Shown here piece after piece: positions 9,892 through 19,952 of a DNA stretch of 64,000 nucleotides. Numbering within the stretch: position 1 is the first letter of the stretch; every line of letters begins with the position of its first letter. The DNA is from Planktothrix agardhii NIES-204 (GTDB lineage: Bacteria; Cyanobacteriota; Cyanobacteriia; Cyanobacteriales; Microcoleaceae): assembly GCA_003609755.1 (NCBI GenBank), contig AP017991.1, positions 3,955,001 to 4,019,000 of the forward strand, in the 5' to 3' direction. The translations under genes and the position numbers were made by a program. The notes below the pieces were generated by a model. It worked only from the letters and a program-made list of their open reading frames with translations. It was not told where the DNA came from and did not search any database.

Positions 9892-11823
9892 CTAAACAAC
9901 TCCAGCCCATTGCATTAATTTTAAAAGAGAATCCAAATTGACCTTAATATTTTGAGAGCCATCCGTCGGAGAACGACCAAAATCGGCAGGTTCACAAAAT
10001 AAACAGTAATAATCACAACCCACAATATTACTTAATTCCCAATAACAAGATAGCGTCCAATTTGGCATTAAAAACTCAATCACCTGAGTTCCTGGGGAAC
10101 AAAAAACTAAATTGGTTAAAGCGGCTCCATGGGGAGAAATAATGACTTTAGTATTTGCCATATAATAGGCTTGTTGTCTGACTGATAAAGTTTCTAAACT
10201 CAAGACTGTAAATCCAAATTGCTGTAAAAATAAGATGACTTCTGCTTCATTAGATACTTGACGATAGGATGCGCTACTTCGACTTAAATAAACTCTTTCT
10301 AAAGGCAATAATTCTAAGTTTTCTGGATAGTTTAGACACAAATTTTTCAAGAAATTACAAGCCCATTTAGGTGTCCTGGAGGTTGCATGAGAATAGGACG
10401 GAATTAAAAGTTTATCTGCTTTTAGCAACGGGTTTTTGCAGCTTTCAATTATCTTTTCTGCGGGAATATTTAATAGCTTTAAAGTTTCCTGTTCATAGTT
10501 TAATTGACAACGATTTACTACAAAATAATCAATTTCTTCAATTAAAAAATGTTGTAATAACAAACCAAATCTAGCAATAATATCAAACATCCAGTGATAA
10601 TAATTTTCACCCCATTTTACCGATAAAAATGCCACTATTTTACCTATATTTTGTGTCACAATAAGATGGGGAGAATTAACCAATAATGCCGCACTTCCGG
10701 TGGATAAATCTGTGATTAATTGATTCTCTGAATTGAGAACAGCACTGGTTAATGTATCCGCCCAAACTTTACCTTGAGGGATACTATAAACAAAGGTTTC
10801 TGGGAAATTAATTGAGGTTAATTGAAAATGAGGGTTAAGACTTCCCTCGATAAATTTAGGGGGAGTAAGTTCGATATTACTAAGCGGATAAACCGGAATT
10901 TTAGTTAGATTTTTTTCTGTATGAGTGGTAATAAAATGATCATCGGATAAATTAAATATTTTTTGAATTAAGCGGATTGGTAATTGATGATGAACTTCAC
11001 AAAGAATTGCATCTAATAGTTGATTTTTTTGTTTAAAAATGGTAGAAATATAATCATAAGCCTCATGATAATCCGGCTGTATTTGTAATCCTTTAATTAA
11101 ATAATCTAAAGCAAGATCCCATAGTTCCTGTTGAATTAAAATTTTTCCAATCTCTATATAATGCCAGCTTTGCGGATTTATAGTTATAGCATTTTGGTAG
11201 GCTTGAATTGCATTATCTAACTGATTTTTAGATAAGAAAGTTTCCGCTAACTTCTCATAAAACCAATCTATATTTGGATTAAGCTGAATTGCTTGAGAAT
11301 AAGATTTAATCGCATTTTCTGGTTGGTCTAATTTTAATAAAGCATCCCCTAATTTAATATAAATCCAGCAATTTGTAGGCTCAAATTTAATTGCTTTTTC
11401 ATAATAATTAATAGATTTTTCTATCTGATTTAATTTAAAAAAAGATTCCCCTAACCCAAAATAAGCCCAACAAAAATTATTATTAAATTTAATAAATTGA
11501 GTATAGGCTGCGATCGCTTCCTCCCAGCGTTCTAATTTAATTAATACTTCTCCTAAACTATTATAAGACCAAGGAAAATCAGGATTAATTTGAATAGATT
11601 TAGAATAAGCATTTATTGCATCTTCATAACGTTCTAACTGCATTAAAGTTTGACCTAATTTATAATAGATCTGGTCATTATCAGGATTTAATTCAATGGC
11701 TTGATTATAGAAAGATAAAGCTAGTTCAGGGTTTCCATCTTCTAAACATTGATTTGCAGAAATTAAATAGGATTCTGCTGTTTGTAAATTATTTGGGGTG
11801 TTATTATCGTTAAAATGAGTCAT
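9892..11823 (-). CDS. TPR-repeat GT61-family glycosyltransferase
   Basis: A 643-residue two-part protein. Residues about 15-290 hold eight tetratricopeptide repeats (typical units: YYKLGQTLMQLERYEDAINAY, YNSLGEVLIKLERWEEAI). Residues about 330-640 are a GT61/DUF563 glycosyltransferase: KWGENYYHWMFDI near 405, VYLSRSSASYR, and HGAALTNLVFCSPGTQVIEF near 580. TPR fusions to glycosyltransferases are common in cyanobacterial glycan clusters; the TPR part probably recruits partner enzymes or the acceptor. The start ATG lies two bases from the end of a decayed tandem paralogue (11826-13011), and both follow the TPR-sulfotransferase on the same strand, suggesting one transcription unit. No signal peptide is seen. 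Confidence 0.88.
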   Translation of the reverse strand: MTHFNDNNTPNNLQTAESYLISANQCLEDGNPELALSFYNQAIELNPDNDQIYYKLGQTLMQLERYEDAINAYSKSIQINPDFPWSYNSLGEVLIKLERWEEAIAAYTQFIKFNNNFCWAYFGLGESFFKLNQIEKSINYYEKAIKFEPTNCWIYIKLGDALLKLDQPENAIKSYSQAIQLNPNIDWFYEKLAETFLSKNQLDNAIQAYQNAITINPQSWHYIEIGKILIQQELWDLALDYLIKGLQIQPDYHEAYDYISTIFKQKNQLLDAILCEVHHQLPIRLIQKIFNLSDDHFITTHTEKNLTKIPVYPLSNIELTPPKFIEGSLNPHFQLTSINFPETFVYSIPQGKVWADTLTSAVLNSENQLITDLSTGSAALLVNSPHLIVTQNIGKIVAFLSVKWGENYYHWMFDIIARFGLLLQHFLIEEIDYFVVNRCQLNYEQETLKLLNIPAEKIIESCKNPLLKADKLLIPSYSHATSRTPKWACNFLKNLCLNYPENLELLPLERVYLSRSSASYRQVSNEAEVILFLQQFGFTVLSLETLSVRQQAYYMANTKVIISPHGAALTNLVFCSPGTQVIEFLMPNWTLSCYWELSNIVGCDYYCLFCEPADFGRSPTDGSQNIKVNLDSLLKLMQWAGVV

Positions 11824-11825
11824 AA

Positions 11826-13011
11826 TTAATTAATAACTTTTGCAATTTTTAAAAGTTCAATAATAGTATAAGATTTAATTTTTATATTGTCAAAAATTGG
11901 AATAAAATTTAATCCTTCATCATCTATCGGTTCACCGACACAACAGTAATATTCACAGCCAACTATATTGCAAAGTTGCCAATAATAAGAAGTCTCCCAT
12001 TCAGGAAATAAAAACTCAATCACCTTTGTATTAGGACGACAAAAGACTAAATTAGTTAATCCTGACCCATGGAGTGCAATAATAATTTCTGCATTAGCAA
12101 AATAACCAACTTGTTCTTGAAAAGGTAAATATTCTAAACAAAGCGTTTGAAAACCTAATGTTTCTAAAAAGGGTAAAAACTCCGACTCATTGATAACTTT
12201 TCGACAGTTAGCATTTTGGCGACTTATATAAATTCGTCGGGAATAATTATTTGAATTAATACTAGGGGAAAGAAACTTATTTTTAATAAAATTTACTCCC
12301 CATTTTGAAGACTTTAAATGACTCCAATGAACAGGAGATGGAACTAATAATACTGACCCTCTAAAGTCATAACAGCAGATGTTAAAGCATCTCCCCACCC
12401 TCGTCCATTAGGGATGACTGCAACAAACGCTTCTGAGGATAGCATAGAGTTAGGAAACAACCTAAAATTAGGTTTTCCTAATATTCCGTTTGGAGGATTA
12501 AAATTTACTAAACTTTGAGGGTAAATTGATATTTTCTGAGCGTGGGGATAATCTTGATTATTTATTAGTAAATCAGGGGATAAATTCAAGTATTTTTGAA
12601 GTACATCAATGGGGATAATTTGCAAATATTTACATCCATTTCTTTTAAAATTATTCCTAAATTAAAATAACCTGCCGCAATTTTAGGATTAATAGCAATA
12701 AAGCGACGATAAGTAGAAACTGCTTTGTTTTCCTGTTTAACGGCTTGGTAAGCTTCTCTTAAAGCATAATAAGACCAAATAAAATCAGGATTTAATTCTA
12801 TGGCTTTTTGATAGGCTAAAATTGCTTCTGTAAAATGCTCTTTTTGACTTAAAGCCAACCCTAATTGACAATAAGGATGATCAAAGGTTGGATTAAATTC
12901 AATGGCGTAACAATAGCAAACAATTGCTTGATCAATTTTGCCATTATCTAAAAATTTATTTCCTAAATTAAACTGATCTTCCAATTTGATTTTATCAGGT
13001 TCTCTAATCAT
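11826..13011 (-). pseudogene. decayed TPR-GT61 glycosyltransferase (two frame changes and a deletion)
   Basis: Three consecutive pieces in three different frames align in order with the intact neighbour at 9892-11823. Piece 1 (13011-12586) is a TPR segment. Piece 2 (12625-12344) resembles the linker, e.g. FVAVIPNGRGWGDALTSAV versus FVYSIPQGKVWADTLTSAV. Piece 3 (12398-11826) is the GT61 C-terminus with RIYISRQNANCRKV and HGSGLTNLVFCRPNTKVIEF. Between pieces 2 and 3 about 100 residues are missing, including the KWGxNYYHW region; the junction lies near 12344-12362. Fewer TPR units remain than in the neighbour. It therefore cannot make an intact enzyme. It is probably a tandem duplicate that has been lost. 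Confidence 0.88.
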
Positions 13012-13107
13012 GATGTGATATTGACATTAAAAAAATATAAATTTAAGTTAAAATAGGTTGTTATATGGATTTAGCTAGACAGATTATAATTATAACATAA
13101 ATCTAAT

Positions 13108-14979
13108 CTAATTCCAGTTAAACTGCATTCCTAAAAACTCCTCTAACTGCTGATTATAAGGCTGAAAATAATGATTGAGTAATGTCCGAGTTGCTTCAGA
13201 TATGGAGGGATAGGGTCGGGTATTATATTGATGATAGTTTGAAAGATGATATTCCGGTAAACCTAAAAATTTCAGGACTTCTGTTGTTCCCTGGTCGGGG
13301 TTTGCATAGAATTGTTCACTGCTTAAAATTAAAAACTGTTCCCTAGGAAATACTTTGATCCATTTTTCTAAGAAATAAATATATAACCCTTTAGCTAAAT
13401 ATCCTTGAAAGTTTGGTTGATGGAGTTTTCTCCAAAAATCAATGGTTTGATCCTCTAATTGATCTATTTCCCGTTGAATTGCTTCTTCAAAACAAGATAA
13501 TTCCCATTTTAAACTTAACCAATGATAATAGTGGGAAACCGCTCGGTCAATCGGGTTTCTTAATAATAAAATTAATTTAACATTCGGAAAAAATTTAACT
13601 AAGTTTTCGGCTACTTCTGGAGAATTAAAGTTTATTGGTGTTGCTTCTCCTACTAAACAATGATAGTTAGGAGGAATGGGGGGGAAATGGGAAAAATACC
13701 ACTCCAAACCTCGATGAACTTGATTTGACCAAAAGGGCATTTCTTTAATCATTGAGGACATAATATTGGGATGTTCAGAAAGATAGTAATTTAAAGAAGT
13801 TGTCCCACCTTTTTGGGTTCCAATTATTAAATAATCTAGGTGATTAACAGGTTTTAATAGTGCTGAAATATTCTGCCATTGTGGACGGAATTTAGGGATG
13901 ATTTTTTGACCCGCAATATAATTATATTGAATCGCAGATTGTAAATCTCCTTGAGCAGTATATAATACGGCTAAATTTAAGTATAAAATAGAGGACTCTG
14001 GATTTTTTTCAATCCCTTGATTAACAATATTAATCGCTGTGATAACTTGATTTTGTGTTGCTATTAAATCAACAATATTTTGATAATTCCAAAGAAATAG
14101 ATCGGGTTTAAGTTCTAAAAATTTGAGATAAGAAAAAACCGCTTTATCCGGCTGTTGGTTGCGAAATAAAGCCATTCCTAAGTTATAATAAACTTGGGGA
14201 TCATTGGGTTTCTGTTGCACAGCATCCCGACATTTTTCTACCTCTTGATCTAAAACTTTTTTTTGCTCTAAAATAGTTTCTATTTTTTGAGAAATATCTA
14301 AATTATTAGGTTGAATTTGCCAGGCAATCTGGTAAAATATAAGGGCTGCAAATTCGTAGTTATTTTGAGTTAGAATTTCTGCCAATTTGATATAAAGTTC
14401 AAAATCAGTTGATAAAATTTTACTATTATCAGGTTTATTTACTACCGAACAATAATCATTAATTACCGGATCTAATCCCTTCTTAACTTGAGCTTGAAGT
14501 ATTTCTCCAATTCGATTTAAACTCTCTGAAAAATCTGGATTTTTTTTCCAAGCATTAAAATAAGCATTCACAGATTCTTGCAAATTTTGTTGTTGATAAA
14601 AAACCTCTCCTAAATAATAATATGACCAACAAAAATTAGGGTTGATTTCAATTGCTTTAGAGTAAGCTAAAATTGCTTCATCCCATTGTTTTTGTTGAAT
14701 TAATGCCATTCCCAGGTTATGATAAGACCAGGAAAAGTCAGGGTTAAGGGCGATCGCTTGATGATAAACAACAATGGCTTCTGTCCATTTATTCTGCTGG
14801 GAAAAAATATCTCCCAGTTGATGATAGGCCCAGGAAAAGTTAGGATCAAGTTCTATTGTTTTTTGATAAAATGCGATCGCATCTTCTAAATTTCCTTGAT
14901 TTCTATAAAGTTCCGCCTGTTCATATAAACTGGAAACTGAAATGGAGTCTGGCTGTAAGCAGTTAGAATCAAAACTCAT
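13108..14979 (-). CDS. TPR-repeat sulfotransferase
   Basis: A 623-residue protein. Residues about 14-370 hold TPR units in two blocks (for example AYHQLGDIFSQQNKWTEAIVVY and YYNLGMALFRNQQPDKAVFSY). Residues about 380-620 are a PAPS-dependent sulfotransferase: YLIIGTQKGGTTSLNYYL (about 381) is the 5'-phosphosulfate loop and LILLLRNPIDRAVSHYYHW (about 465) is the 3'-phosphate binding motif. It likely sulfates a glycan hydroxyl, in keeping with sulfated cyanobacterial polysaccharides and the glycosyltransferases around it. It is the first gene of the minus-strand run that includes the broken and intact TPR-GT61 genes. Confidence 0.9.
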   Translation of the reverse strand: MSFDSNCLQPDSISVSSLYEQAELYRNQGNLEDAIAFYQKTIELDPNFSWAYHQLGDIFSQQNKWTEAIVVYHQAIALNPDFSWSYHNLGMALIQQKQWDEAILAYSKAIEINPNFCWSYYYLGEVFYQQQNLQESVNAYFNAWKKNPDFSESLNRIGEILQAQVKKGLDPVINDYCSVVNKPDNSKILSTDFELYIKLAEILTQNNYEFAALIFYQIAWQIQPNNLDISQKIETILEQKKVLDQEVEKCRDAVQQKPNDPQVYYNLGMALFRNQQPDKAVFSYLKFLELKPDLFLWNYQNIVDLIATQNQVITAINIVNQGIEKNPESSILYLNLAVLYTAQGDLQSAIQYNYIAGQKIIPKFRPQWQNISALLKPVNHLDYLIIGTQKGGTTSLNYYLSEHPNIMSSMIKEMPFWSNQVHRGLEWYFSHFPPIPPNYHCLVGEATPINFNSPEVAENLVKFFPNVKLILLLRNPIDRAVSHYYHWLSLKWELSCFEEAIQREIDQLEDQTIDFWRKLHQPNFQGYLAKGLYIYFLEKWIKVFPREQFLILSSEQFYANPDQGTTEVLKFLGLPEYHLSNYHQYNTRPYPSISEATRTLLNHYFQPYNQQLEEFLGMQFNWN

Positions 14980-15000
14980 TGAACTTTATTAAGATAATTT

Positions 15001-15279
15001 TTAACCTTTGGTCAGTTGATACACCAAATAAAATACTAAACCCGCAATAGCAGGAATTGCTAGTAAATAAATCAATAAAACTTGAGAAATCCCACTAGCT
15101 ACATACAATAAACCACCGTAAGGCCCAAATACGAAAATCAAGAATAAAATCAGTTTAATGGGAGTCCATTTAACTGGTTTTAGGGTCTGCATATTTTTGC
15201 CCCCTAAATTGGGTAACATTACTGATTTAGGGGTAGTTCCAAAGTTATCATGTTTTCCCGATGGCTTTTGTTTTGTCAT
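15001..15279 (-). CDS. small two-helix membrane protein, unknown
   Basis: A 92-residue protein: a basic, polar N-terminus of about 40 residues, then two hydrophobic segments (LILFLIFVFGPYGGLLYVA and VLLIYLLAIPAIAGLVFYL). I do not recognise a family. It lies 21 bases upstream of the TPR-sulfotransferase start on the same strand, so the two may be cotranscribed, which would link it to the glycan genes. Its ATG (15279) is 87 bases from the divergent large glycosyltransferase. Confidence 0.6.
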   Translation of the reverse strand: MTKQKPSGKHDNFGTTPKSVMLPNLGGKNMQTLKPVKWTPIKLILFLIFVFGPYGGLLYVASGISQVLLIYLLAIPAIAGLVFYLVYQLTKG

Positions 15280-15365
15280 AGCGCGTCAATTGACTTTTTT
15301 AAAGGACTGATTATCGACTCAATAAGACTTATAATAACAGATTGATTCACTAAAATTTGAAATTT

Positions 15366-18300
15366 ATGTTGAGTTCATCTCCTCGAGTTAGTGTTATTAT
15401 TCCTACCTATAATGGCGATCGCTACCTTAGCCAAGCCATCGACAGTGTTTTGAGTCAAACCTACTCAAACTATGAAATTGTTATCGTTGATGATGGTTCA
15501 ACGGATAACACACCTCAAATTGTACAACACTATTTAGATGCACACCAGAGCCCCTCTCTAATTCGTTATATTGTGCAATCTAATCAGGGAGTTGCAGCCG
15601 TCAGAAATAGGGGAATTAAGGAAGCTAGAGGAGAATTAATTGCTTTACTGGATCAAGATGATGTATTTTTACCTGAAAAATTAGCCCATCAAGTTGCCTA
15701 TTTTAATACTAACCCAAATATAGCTATTGTCAATAGTGGTTGGCGTTTAATTGATCAAAATAATCATAACATTTCTGATATTGAACCTTGGCATGATTTA
15801 CCGGATTTAACCCTAGAAACTTGGATAACAAGAACTCCAATTTTACCTAGCTCTTTAATGTTTACACGAGAATCTTGGCAGCAAGTCGGAGGATTTAATT
15901 CTCGTTTTAATGGAGTCGATGATGTTGATTTTATTTGGCGTTTAGCATCACAAGGATATGAAGCCATTTGGCTCCCTGAAATTACCGTTAATTATCGGCA
16001 ACATCAGCAAACTGTTTCTAATCAAAAAGCTAGAGAAAGGGCTAACTTAATTGTAGCACTTCACGATTATTTTTTCAGTCAGCCTAATTTATCTGATGAA
16101 ATTTTGCAACTGGAAAAACCCGCTCGATATGAAACTTTTACTTGGATGGCATGGCACTTATATCATACCAATCATCTTGAAGAAATGGCTAAATTTCTCC
16201 AAAAATCTTTACTTTATACTCCTTATACCGTAGCGATTACTATTTCTGATTGGGTACATAGATTTATTGGTTATTGTCGTGGTTATGGTTATGAAATTGA
16301 TTTAGAAAATTTCTATAATTTACCCGAATGGAAACAATTAATTACTGAAAATGCACCACAAAATAAACCTAGGGTGAGTGTGATTATTCCCGCTTATAAT
16401 TGTGAGAAATATATTGAGCAATGTGTAAAAAGTGTTCTCGAACAAACCTATACTAATTATGAAGTTATTGTTATTAATGATGGATCTCAAGATCAAACTC
16501 AAGAAATTCTCAAACCTTTTTTCCCCGTAATTAAGTATATCTATCAAGATAATCAAGGAGCAGCAAAAGCTAGAAATCATGGCTGTGAAATTGCACAAGG
16601 AGAATTTTTAGCTTTTTTAGATGGAGATGACTTTTTCTTACCTCAAAAATTAGCGGAACAGGTCGCTATTTTTGATACTGATTCTAGTATTGATTTTATC
16701 CAAAGTGGCTGGTGTGTTGTTAATCAAAAAGGAATTGTAGTGAGTGTCATTAAGCCTTGGGTACACGCACCAGAATTGAATTTAGAAACTTGGGTTTTAC
16801 ATAAATGTGTACGTCCAAGTGCTATGATTTTACGCCGAAAATGGTGGGAAAAAGTGGGAGGATTTGATCATCGTTATCCCCCCACGGAAGACTTAGATTT
16901 TGTTTTACGCCTTTCTTTAATGGGATGTAAAACCGTTTGGTTTAAAGAAATTCATGCCTGTTACCGTCAACATGATAATAATTTAATGTCGGGGGGATTA
17001 AAAGTTATTAAAAATACTGAAATTGTTATGAATCAATTTTTTGATCATTCCGATCTTCCTGATCAAATTCGTAAATTACATCAGAAAGAAAGTTATGAGC
17101 GTTGGTTATGGTTGGCTTGGCGAATGTATCGAGATGGTTATCCCGATTTGATGATATATTGTTTAGAGAACTCTATAAAACATACCTTTTCTCCTCTAAC
17201 CGAAACAATTTCTCAATGGCTTGATGGGTTTCAAAATATTGCGTCAGACTATGGGGAAAAAATAGATATCTATGCTTTAATTAAGTCTCAGGAATGGCAA
17301 ACTGTTATCCATAAAATTATGAATCCAAAACTTACTCCCCGACCTAAATCTACCTTAACTCCTGCCTCGAATAAACCCCATATTCTATTAATAAATACCG
17401 ATGATCCTGGTATTGGCGGGTTAGCCCAATACGATCATTTAATTCTTTGTGAATTAGCTAAATTAGGCTATCAGGTAACGGCCGTTAGACCCCAACATCA
17501 TAACCCCTTAGTTGAGGAAGAAAAAGAGTTAGGAATTCAGCAATATTGGTTAGACTATAGTACCAGTAAAGATTTACCGCGAATTCTCAGAAATACCCAA
17601 GATGCAGAAACCCTTTATGATGAAATTAAACCCGATTTTATTATTTTTAGTGATGGCTGGCCTTACTCCCATTTTGCCGCTAAACAAACTGCAATTCAAC
17701 GGAATATTCCCTATATGATCGCCTTGGGATTAGCGATGCCAGAACATATTAATTTTACCATGGGAGATGGTGTTCCCTACGCCAAAGGAGTATTATATCA
17801 ATATGGTTCTTCGCGTACCTTTAATACCGCAGCTTACGAACATATTCAGATTTTACAAGACCAATTTGGCTTACCGAAAAATAAAGGAAATGTAGTATAT
17901 TATGGGCGCTCAGAAAAATATTTTACCTCGCCTAATTTATCTACTCGTCAACGGTTACGGCAAGAAATTGGTATTCCTGAAGATGGAATTATGTGCTTAA
18001 CAACGGCAAGATTAGCACCGATTAAAGGACATCGGTTTCAGTTAGAAGCGATCGCTAAATTAAAACACACTTCTATCTGGGAAAAATTATACTTTGTTTG
18101 GGCAGGAACAGGACAGGGAAGTGATCATGATTTAGAACATGAATTAAAGCAAAAAGTTGAGGATTTAAGAGTTAGCGATCGCGTCATATTCTTAGGGCAA
18201 ATATGGAATATTCCCGACTGGTTAGATGCCTGTGATATCTTTATATTAACCTCCCTAGCAGAAGCCGCCCCCTCCTTTGCTATTATGGAAGCCATGGCAA

Positions 18301-18884
18301 AAGGATTACCCATTATCGCCTCGGCTGCGGGTGGTATTCCCGAAGGATTAGGAGATACGGGAAAACTGTTAAGTGATCCTAATATTGATCCCGAAAAAAC
18401 GGTTAATGAACTTGTTCAAAGTCTTCAAGAATTAGCAATTAATCCTCTATTATTATCTAAAATGGGTGTAGCATCTAAACAACGAGCAGAAGAACTCTTT
18501 AAAGAAGACCGGATGTTAAAACAAACCCTAGAAATTATAGAAATTGCTTTAACTTCCCCCCAGGAAGATGACTTGATCAATTTACCCTTAACTAAAACAG
18601 AAGTAAAACAGCTTAATCATCGCCTCAAATATGCTTCATTACTTTGGAATGCTTGGTATTATTATACCCAAGGTAATCTATCTCAAATGGTTAATTTTCT
18701 TGAACAATCTTTAAAATACTCCCCCTTTGAATTTGCCACCGAATCTGTGTTAGAATGGGTGAATGATTTTGTGCGATTATCCAATTATAAAAACCATCCT
18801 TTGGATGCTTCTACTTTAAGTCAATCCCCAGAATGGAAATATGCAATGGAACGAATTTTAGGGATTGTTAGTCGTTATCCGTAG
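15366..18884 (+). CDS. multidomain glycosyltransferase (GT2-GT2-GT4)
   Basis: A 1172-residue protein; the ATG at 15366 is preferred over a TTG three codons earlier. Domain 1 (about residues 6-230) is GT2 with SVIIPTYNGDRYLSQAIDSV, DDGSTDNT and LLDQDD. Domain 2 (about 335-560) is a second GT2 with SVIIPAYNCEKYIEQCVKSV and FLDGDD. Domain 3 (about 670-1045) is a GT4-type GT-B domain with DPGIGGLAQYDH, TARLAPIKGH and AMAKGLPIIASAAGGIPE. After each domain comes a similar helical segment of about 75 residues (near 254, 577 and 1088), also found in the GT2 protein at 746-1780. Such a multi-enzyme chain could add several sugars in sequence. It is followed by GDP-mannose dehydratase. Confidence 0.92.
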   Translation: MLSSSPRVSVIIPTYNGDRYLSQAIDSVLSQTYSNYEIVIVDDGSTDNTPQIVQHYLDAHQSPSLIRYIVQSNQGVAAVRNRGIKEARGELIALLDQDDVFLPEKLAHQVAYFNTNPNIAIVNSGWRLIDQNNHNISDIEPWHDLPDLTLETWITRTPILPSSLMFTRESWQQVGGFNSRFNGVDDVDFIWRLASQGYEAIWLPEITVNYRQHQQTVSNQKARERANLIVALHDYFFSQPNLSDEILQLEKPARYETFTWMAWHLYHTNHLEEMAKFLQKSLLYTPYTVAITISDWVHRFIGYCRGYGYEIDLENFYNLPEWKQLITENAPQNKPRVSVIIPAYNCEKYIEQCVKSVLEQTYTNYEVIVINDGSQDQTQEILKPFFPVIKYIYQDNQGAAKARNHGCEIAQGEFLAFLDGDDFFLPQKLAEQVAIFDTDSSIDFIQSGWCVVNQKGIVVSVIKPWVHAPELNLETWVLHKCVRPSAMILRRKWWEKVGGFDHRYPPTEDLDFVLRLSLMGCKTVWFKEIHACYRQHDNNLMSGGLKVIKNTEIVMNQFFDHSDLPDQIRKLHQKESYERWLWLAWRMYRDGYPDLMIYCLENSIKHTFSPLTETISQWLDGFQNIASDYGEKIDIYALIKSQEWQTVIHKIMNPKLTPRPKSTLTPASNKPHILLINTDDPGIGGLAQYDHLILCELAKLGYQVTAVRPQHHNPLVEEEKELGIQQYWLDYSTSKDLPRILRNTQDAETLYDEIKPDFIIFSDGWPYSHFAAKQTAIQRNIPYMIALGLAMPEHINFTMGDGVPYAKGVLYQYGSSRTFNTAAYEHIQILQDQFGLPKNKGNVVYYGRSEKYFTSPNLSTRQRLRQEIGIPEDGIMCLTTARLAPIKGHRFQLEAIAKLKHTSIWEKLYFVWAGTGQGSDHDLEHELKQKVEDLRVSDRVIFLGQIWNIPDWLDACDIFILTSLAEAAPSFAIMEAMAKGLPIIASAAGGIPEGLGDTGKLLSDPNIDPEKTVNELVQSLQELAINPLLLSKMGVASKQRAEELFKEDRMLKQTLEIIEIALTSPQEDDLINLPLTKTEVKQLNHRLKYASLLWNAWYYYTQGNLSQMVNFLEQSLKYSPFEFATESVLEWVNDFVRLSNYKNHPLDASTLSQSPEWKYAMERILGIVSRYP

Positions 18885-18980
18885 GGGCGGGTTCGAGTTA
18901 ACCTTTAATACCCAAAAATAATCTCCCAAAACCCGCCCCGAACCCATATAATAGTTTTGATCAGGCATTGTAAATTATTT

Positions 18981-19952
18981 ATGAAAACAGCATTAATTTG
19001 TGGGGTATCGGGACAGGATGCGGCCTATTTAGCCGACCTATTGTTAAAACAAGGTTATTCCGTTTATGGCACATCACGGGATGCTCAAATGTCTTCCTTT
19101 AGCAATTTATCCCGCTTGGGAATTCGAGAAAAAATCAAATTAGAATCTATGAGTCTAACGGACTTTAGAAGTGTATTGCAAATCTTGACTAAAGTTAAAC
19201 CCGATGAAGTCTATAATTTAGCAGGTCAAAGTTCAGTAGGATTATCCTTTGAACAACCTGTAGAAACCTTAGAAAGCATGGCAATTGGCACATTAAATTT
19301 ATTAGAAGCGATTCGATTTACAGGCGCTAAAATTAAACTTTATAATGCTAGTTCCAGTGAATGTTTTGGCGATACAAAAGGACTTCCTGCCGATGAAAAT
19401 ACTCCATTCCGTCCCCGCAGTCCCTACGCTGTAGCCAAAGCAACGGCTTTTTGGGAAGTCGCCAACTATCGAGAAGCCTATGGTTTATTTGCCTGTTCTG
19501 GGATTTTATTTAACCATGAATCTCCCCTGCGTCCCGAACGATTTGTCACCCAAAAAATTGTTAAAGCCGCGATTGATATTGCAGCCGGAAAACAGGATAA
19601 ACTTTATTTAGGGGATATTTCAATTCAACGAGATTGGGGTTGGGCTCCAGAGTATGTAGAAGCCATGTATTTAATGTTGCAGCAGCAAGAGCCAGATGAT
19701 TATGTGATCGCAACAGGAGAAACTTATGCCTTAGAATCATTTATAGAAACAGCTTTTTCCTGTGTGGGATTAGATTGGAAAACCTGTGTTAAATCTGATA
19801 GTAATTTATTACGACCTACGGATATTGCAGTAGGTCGAGGAAATCCGGGTAAAGCAGAACAAAAGTTAGGATGGAAAGCAAAATATAAAATGCCCGATGT
19901 TGTAAGAATGATGATCGAAGCAAAACTCGTAGTAAGCCCTTCAGGGCTTTAA
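18981..19952 (+). CDS. gmd: GDP-mannose 4,6-dehydratase
   Basis: A 323-residue short-chain dehydrogenase of the extended NAD-sugar family. It converts GDP-D-mannose to GDP-4-keto-6-deoxy-D-mannose, the precursor of GDP-fucose, GDP-rhamnose and related sugars. The Rossmann motif is GVSGQDAAYLADLL at the N-terminus (the Gmd form GxxGQDxxYL). SSSECFGD near residue 125 and YAVAK near 150 give the catalytic Ser/Glu and Tyr-Lys. RDWGWAPEYVEAM is characteristic of Gmd. ATG 18981 is chosen; a TTG 24 bases upstream only adds a poor extension. Following the GT2-GT2-GT4 gene by 96 bases, it probably supplies donor sugar to the cluster. No GDP-fucose synthase is in the window. Confidence 0.92.
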   Translation: MKTALICGVSGQDAAYLADLLLKQGYSVYGTSRDAQMSSFSNLSRLGIREKIKLESMSLTDFRSVLQILTKVKPDEVYNLAGQSSVGLSFEQPVETLESMAIGTLNLLEAIRFTGAKIKLYNASSSECFGDTKGLPADENTPFRPRSPYAVAKATAFWEVANYREAYGLFACSGILFNHESPLRPERFVTQKIVKAAIDIAAGKQDKLYLGDISIQRDWGWAPEYVEAMYLMLQQQEPDDYVIATGETYALESFIETAFSCVGLDWKTCVKSDSNLLRPTDIAVGRGNPGKAEQKLGWKAKYKMPDVVRMMIEAKLVVSPSGL

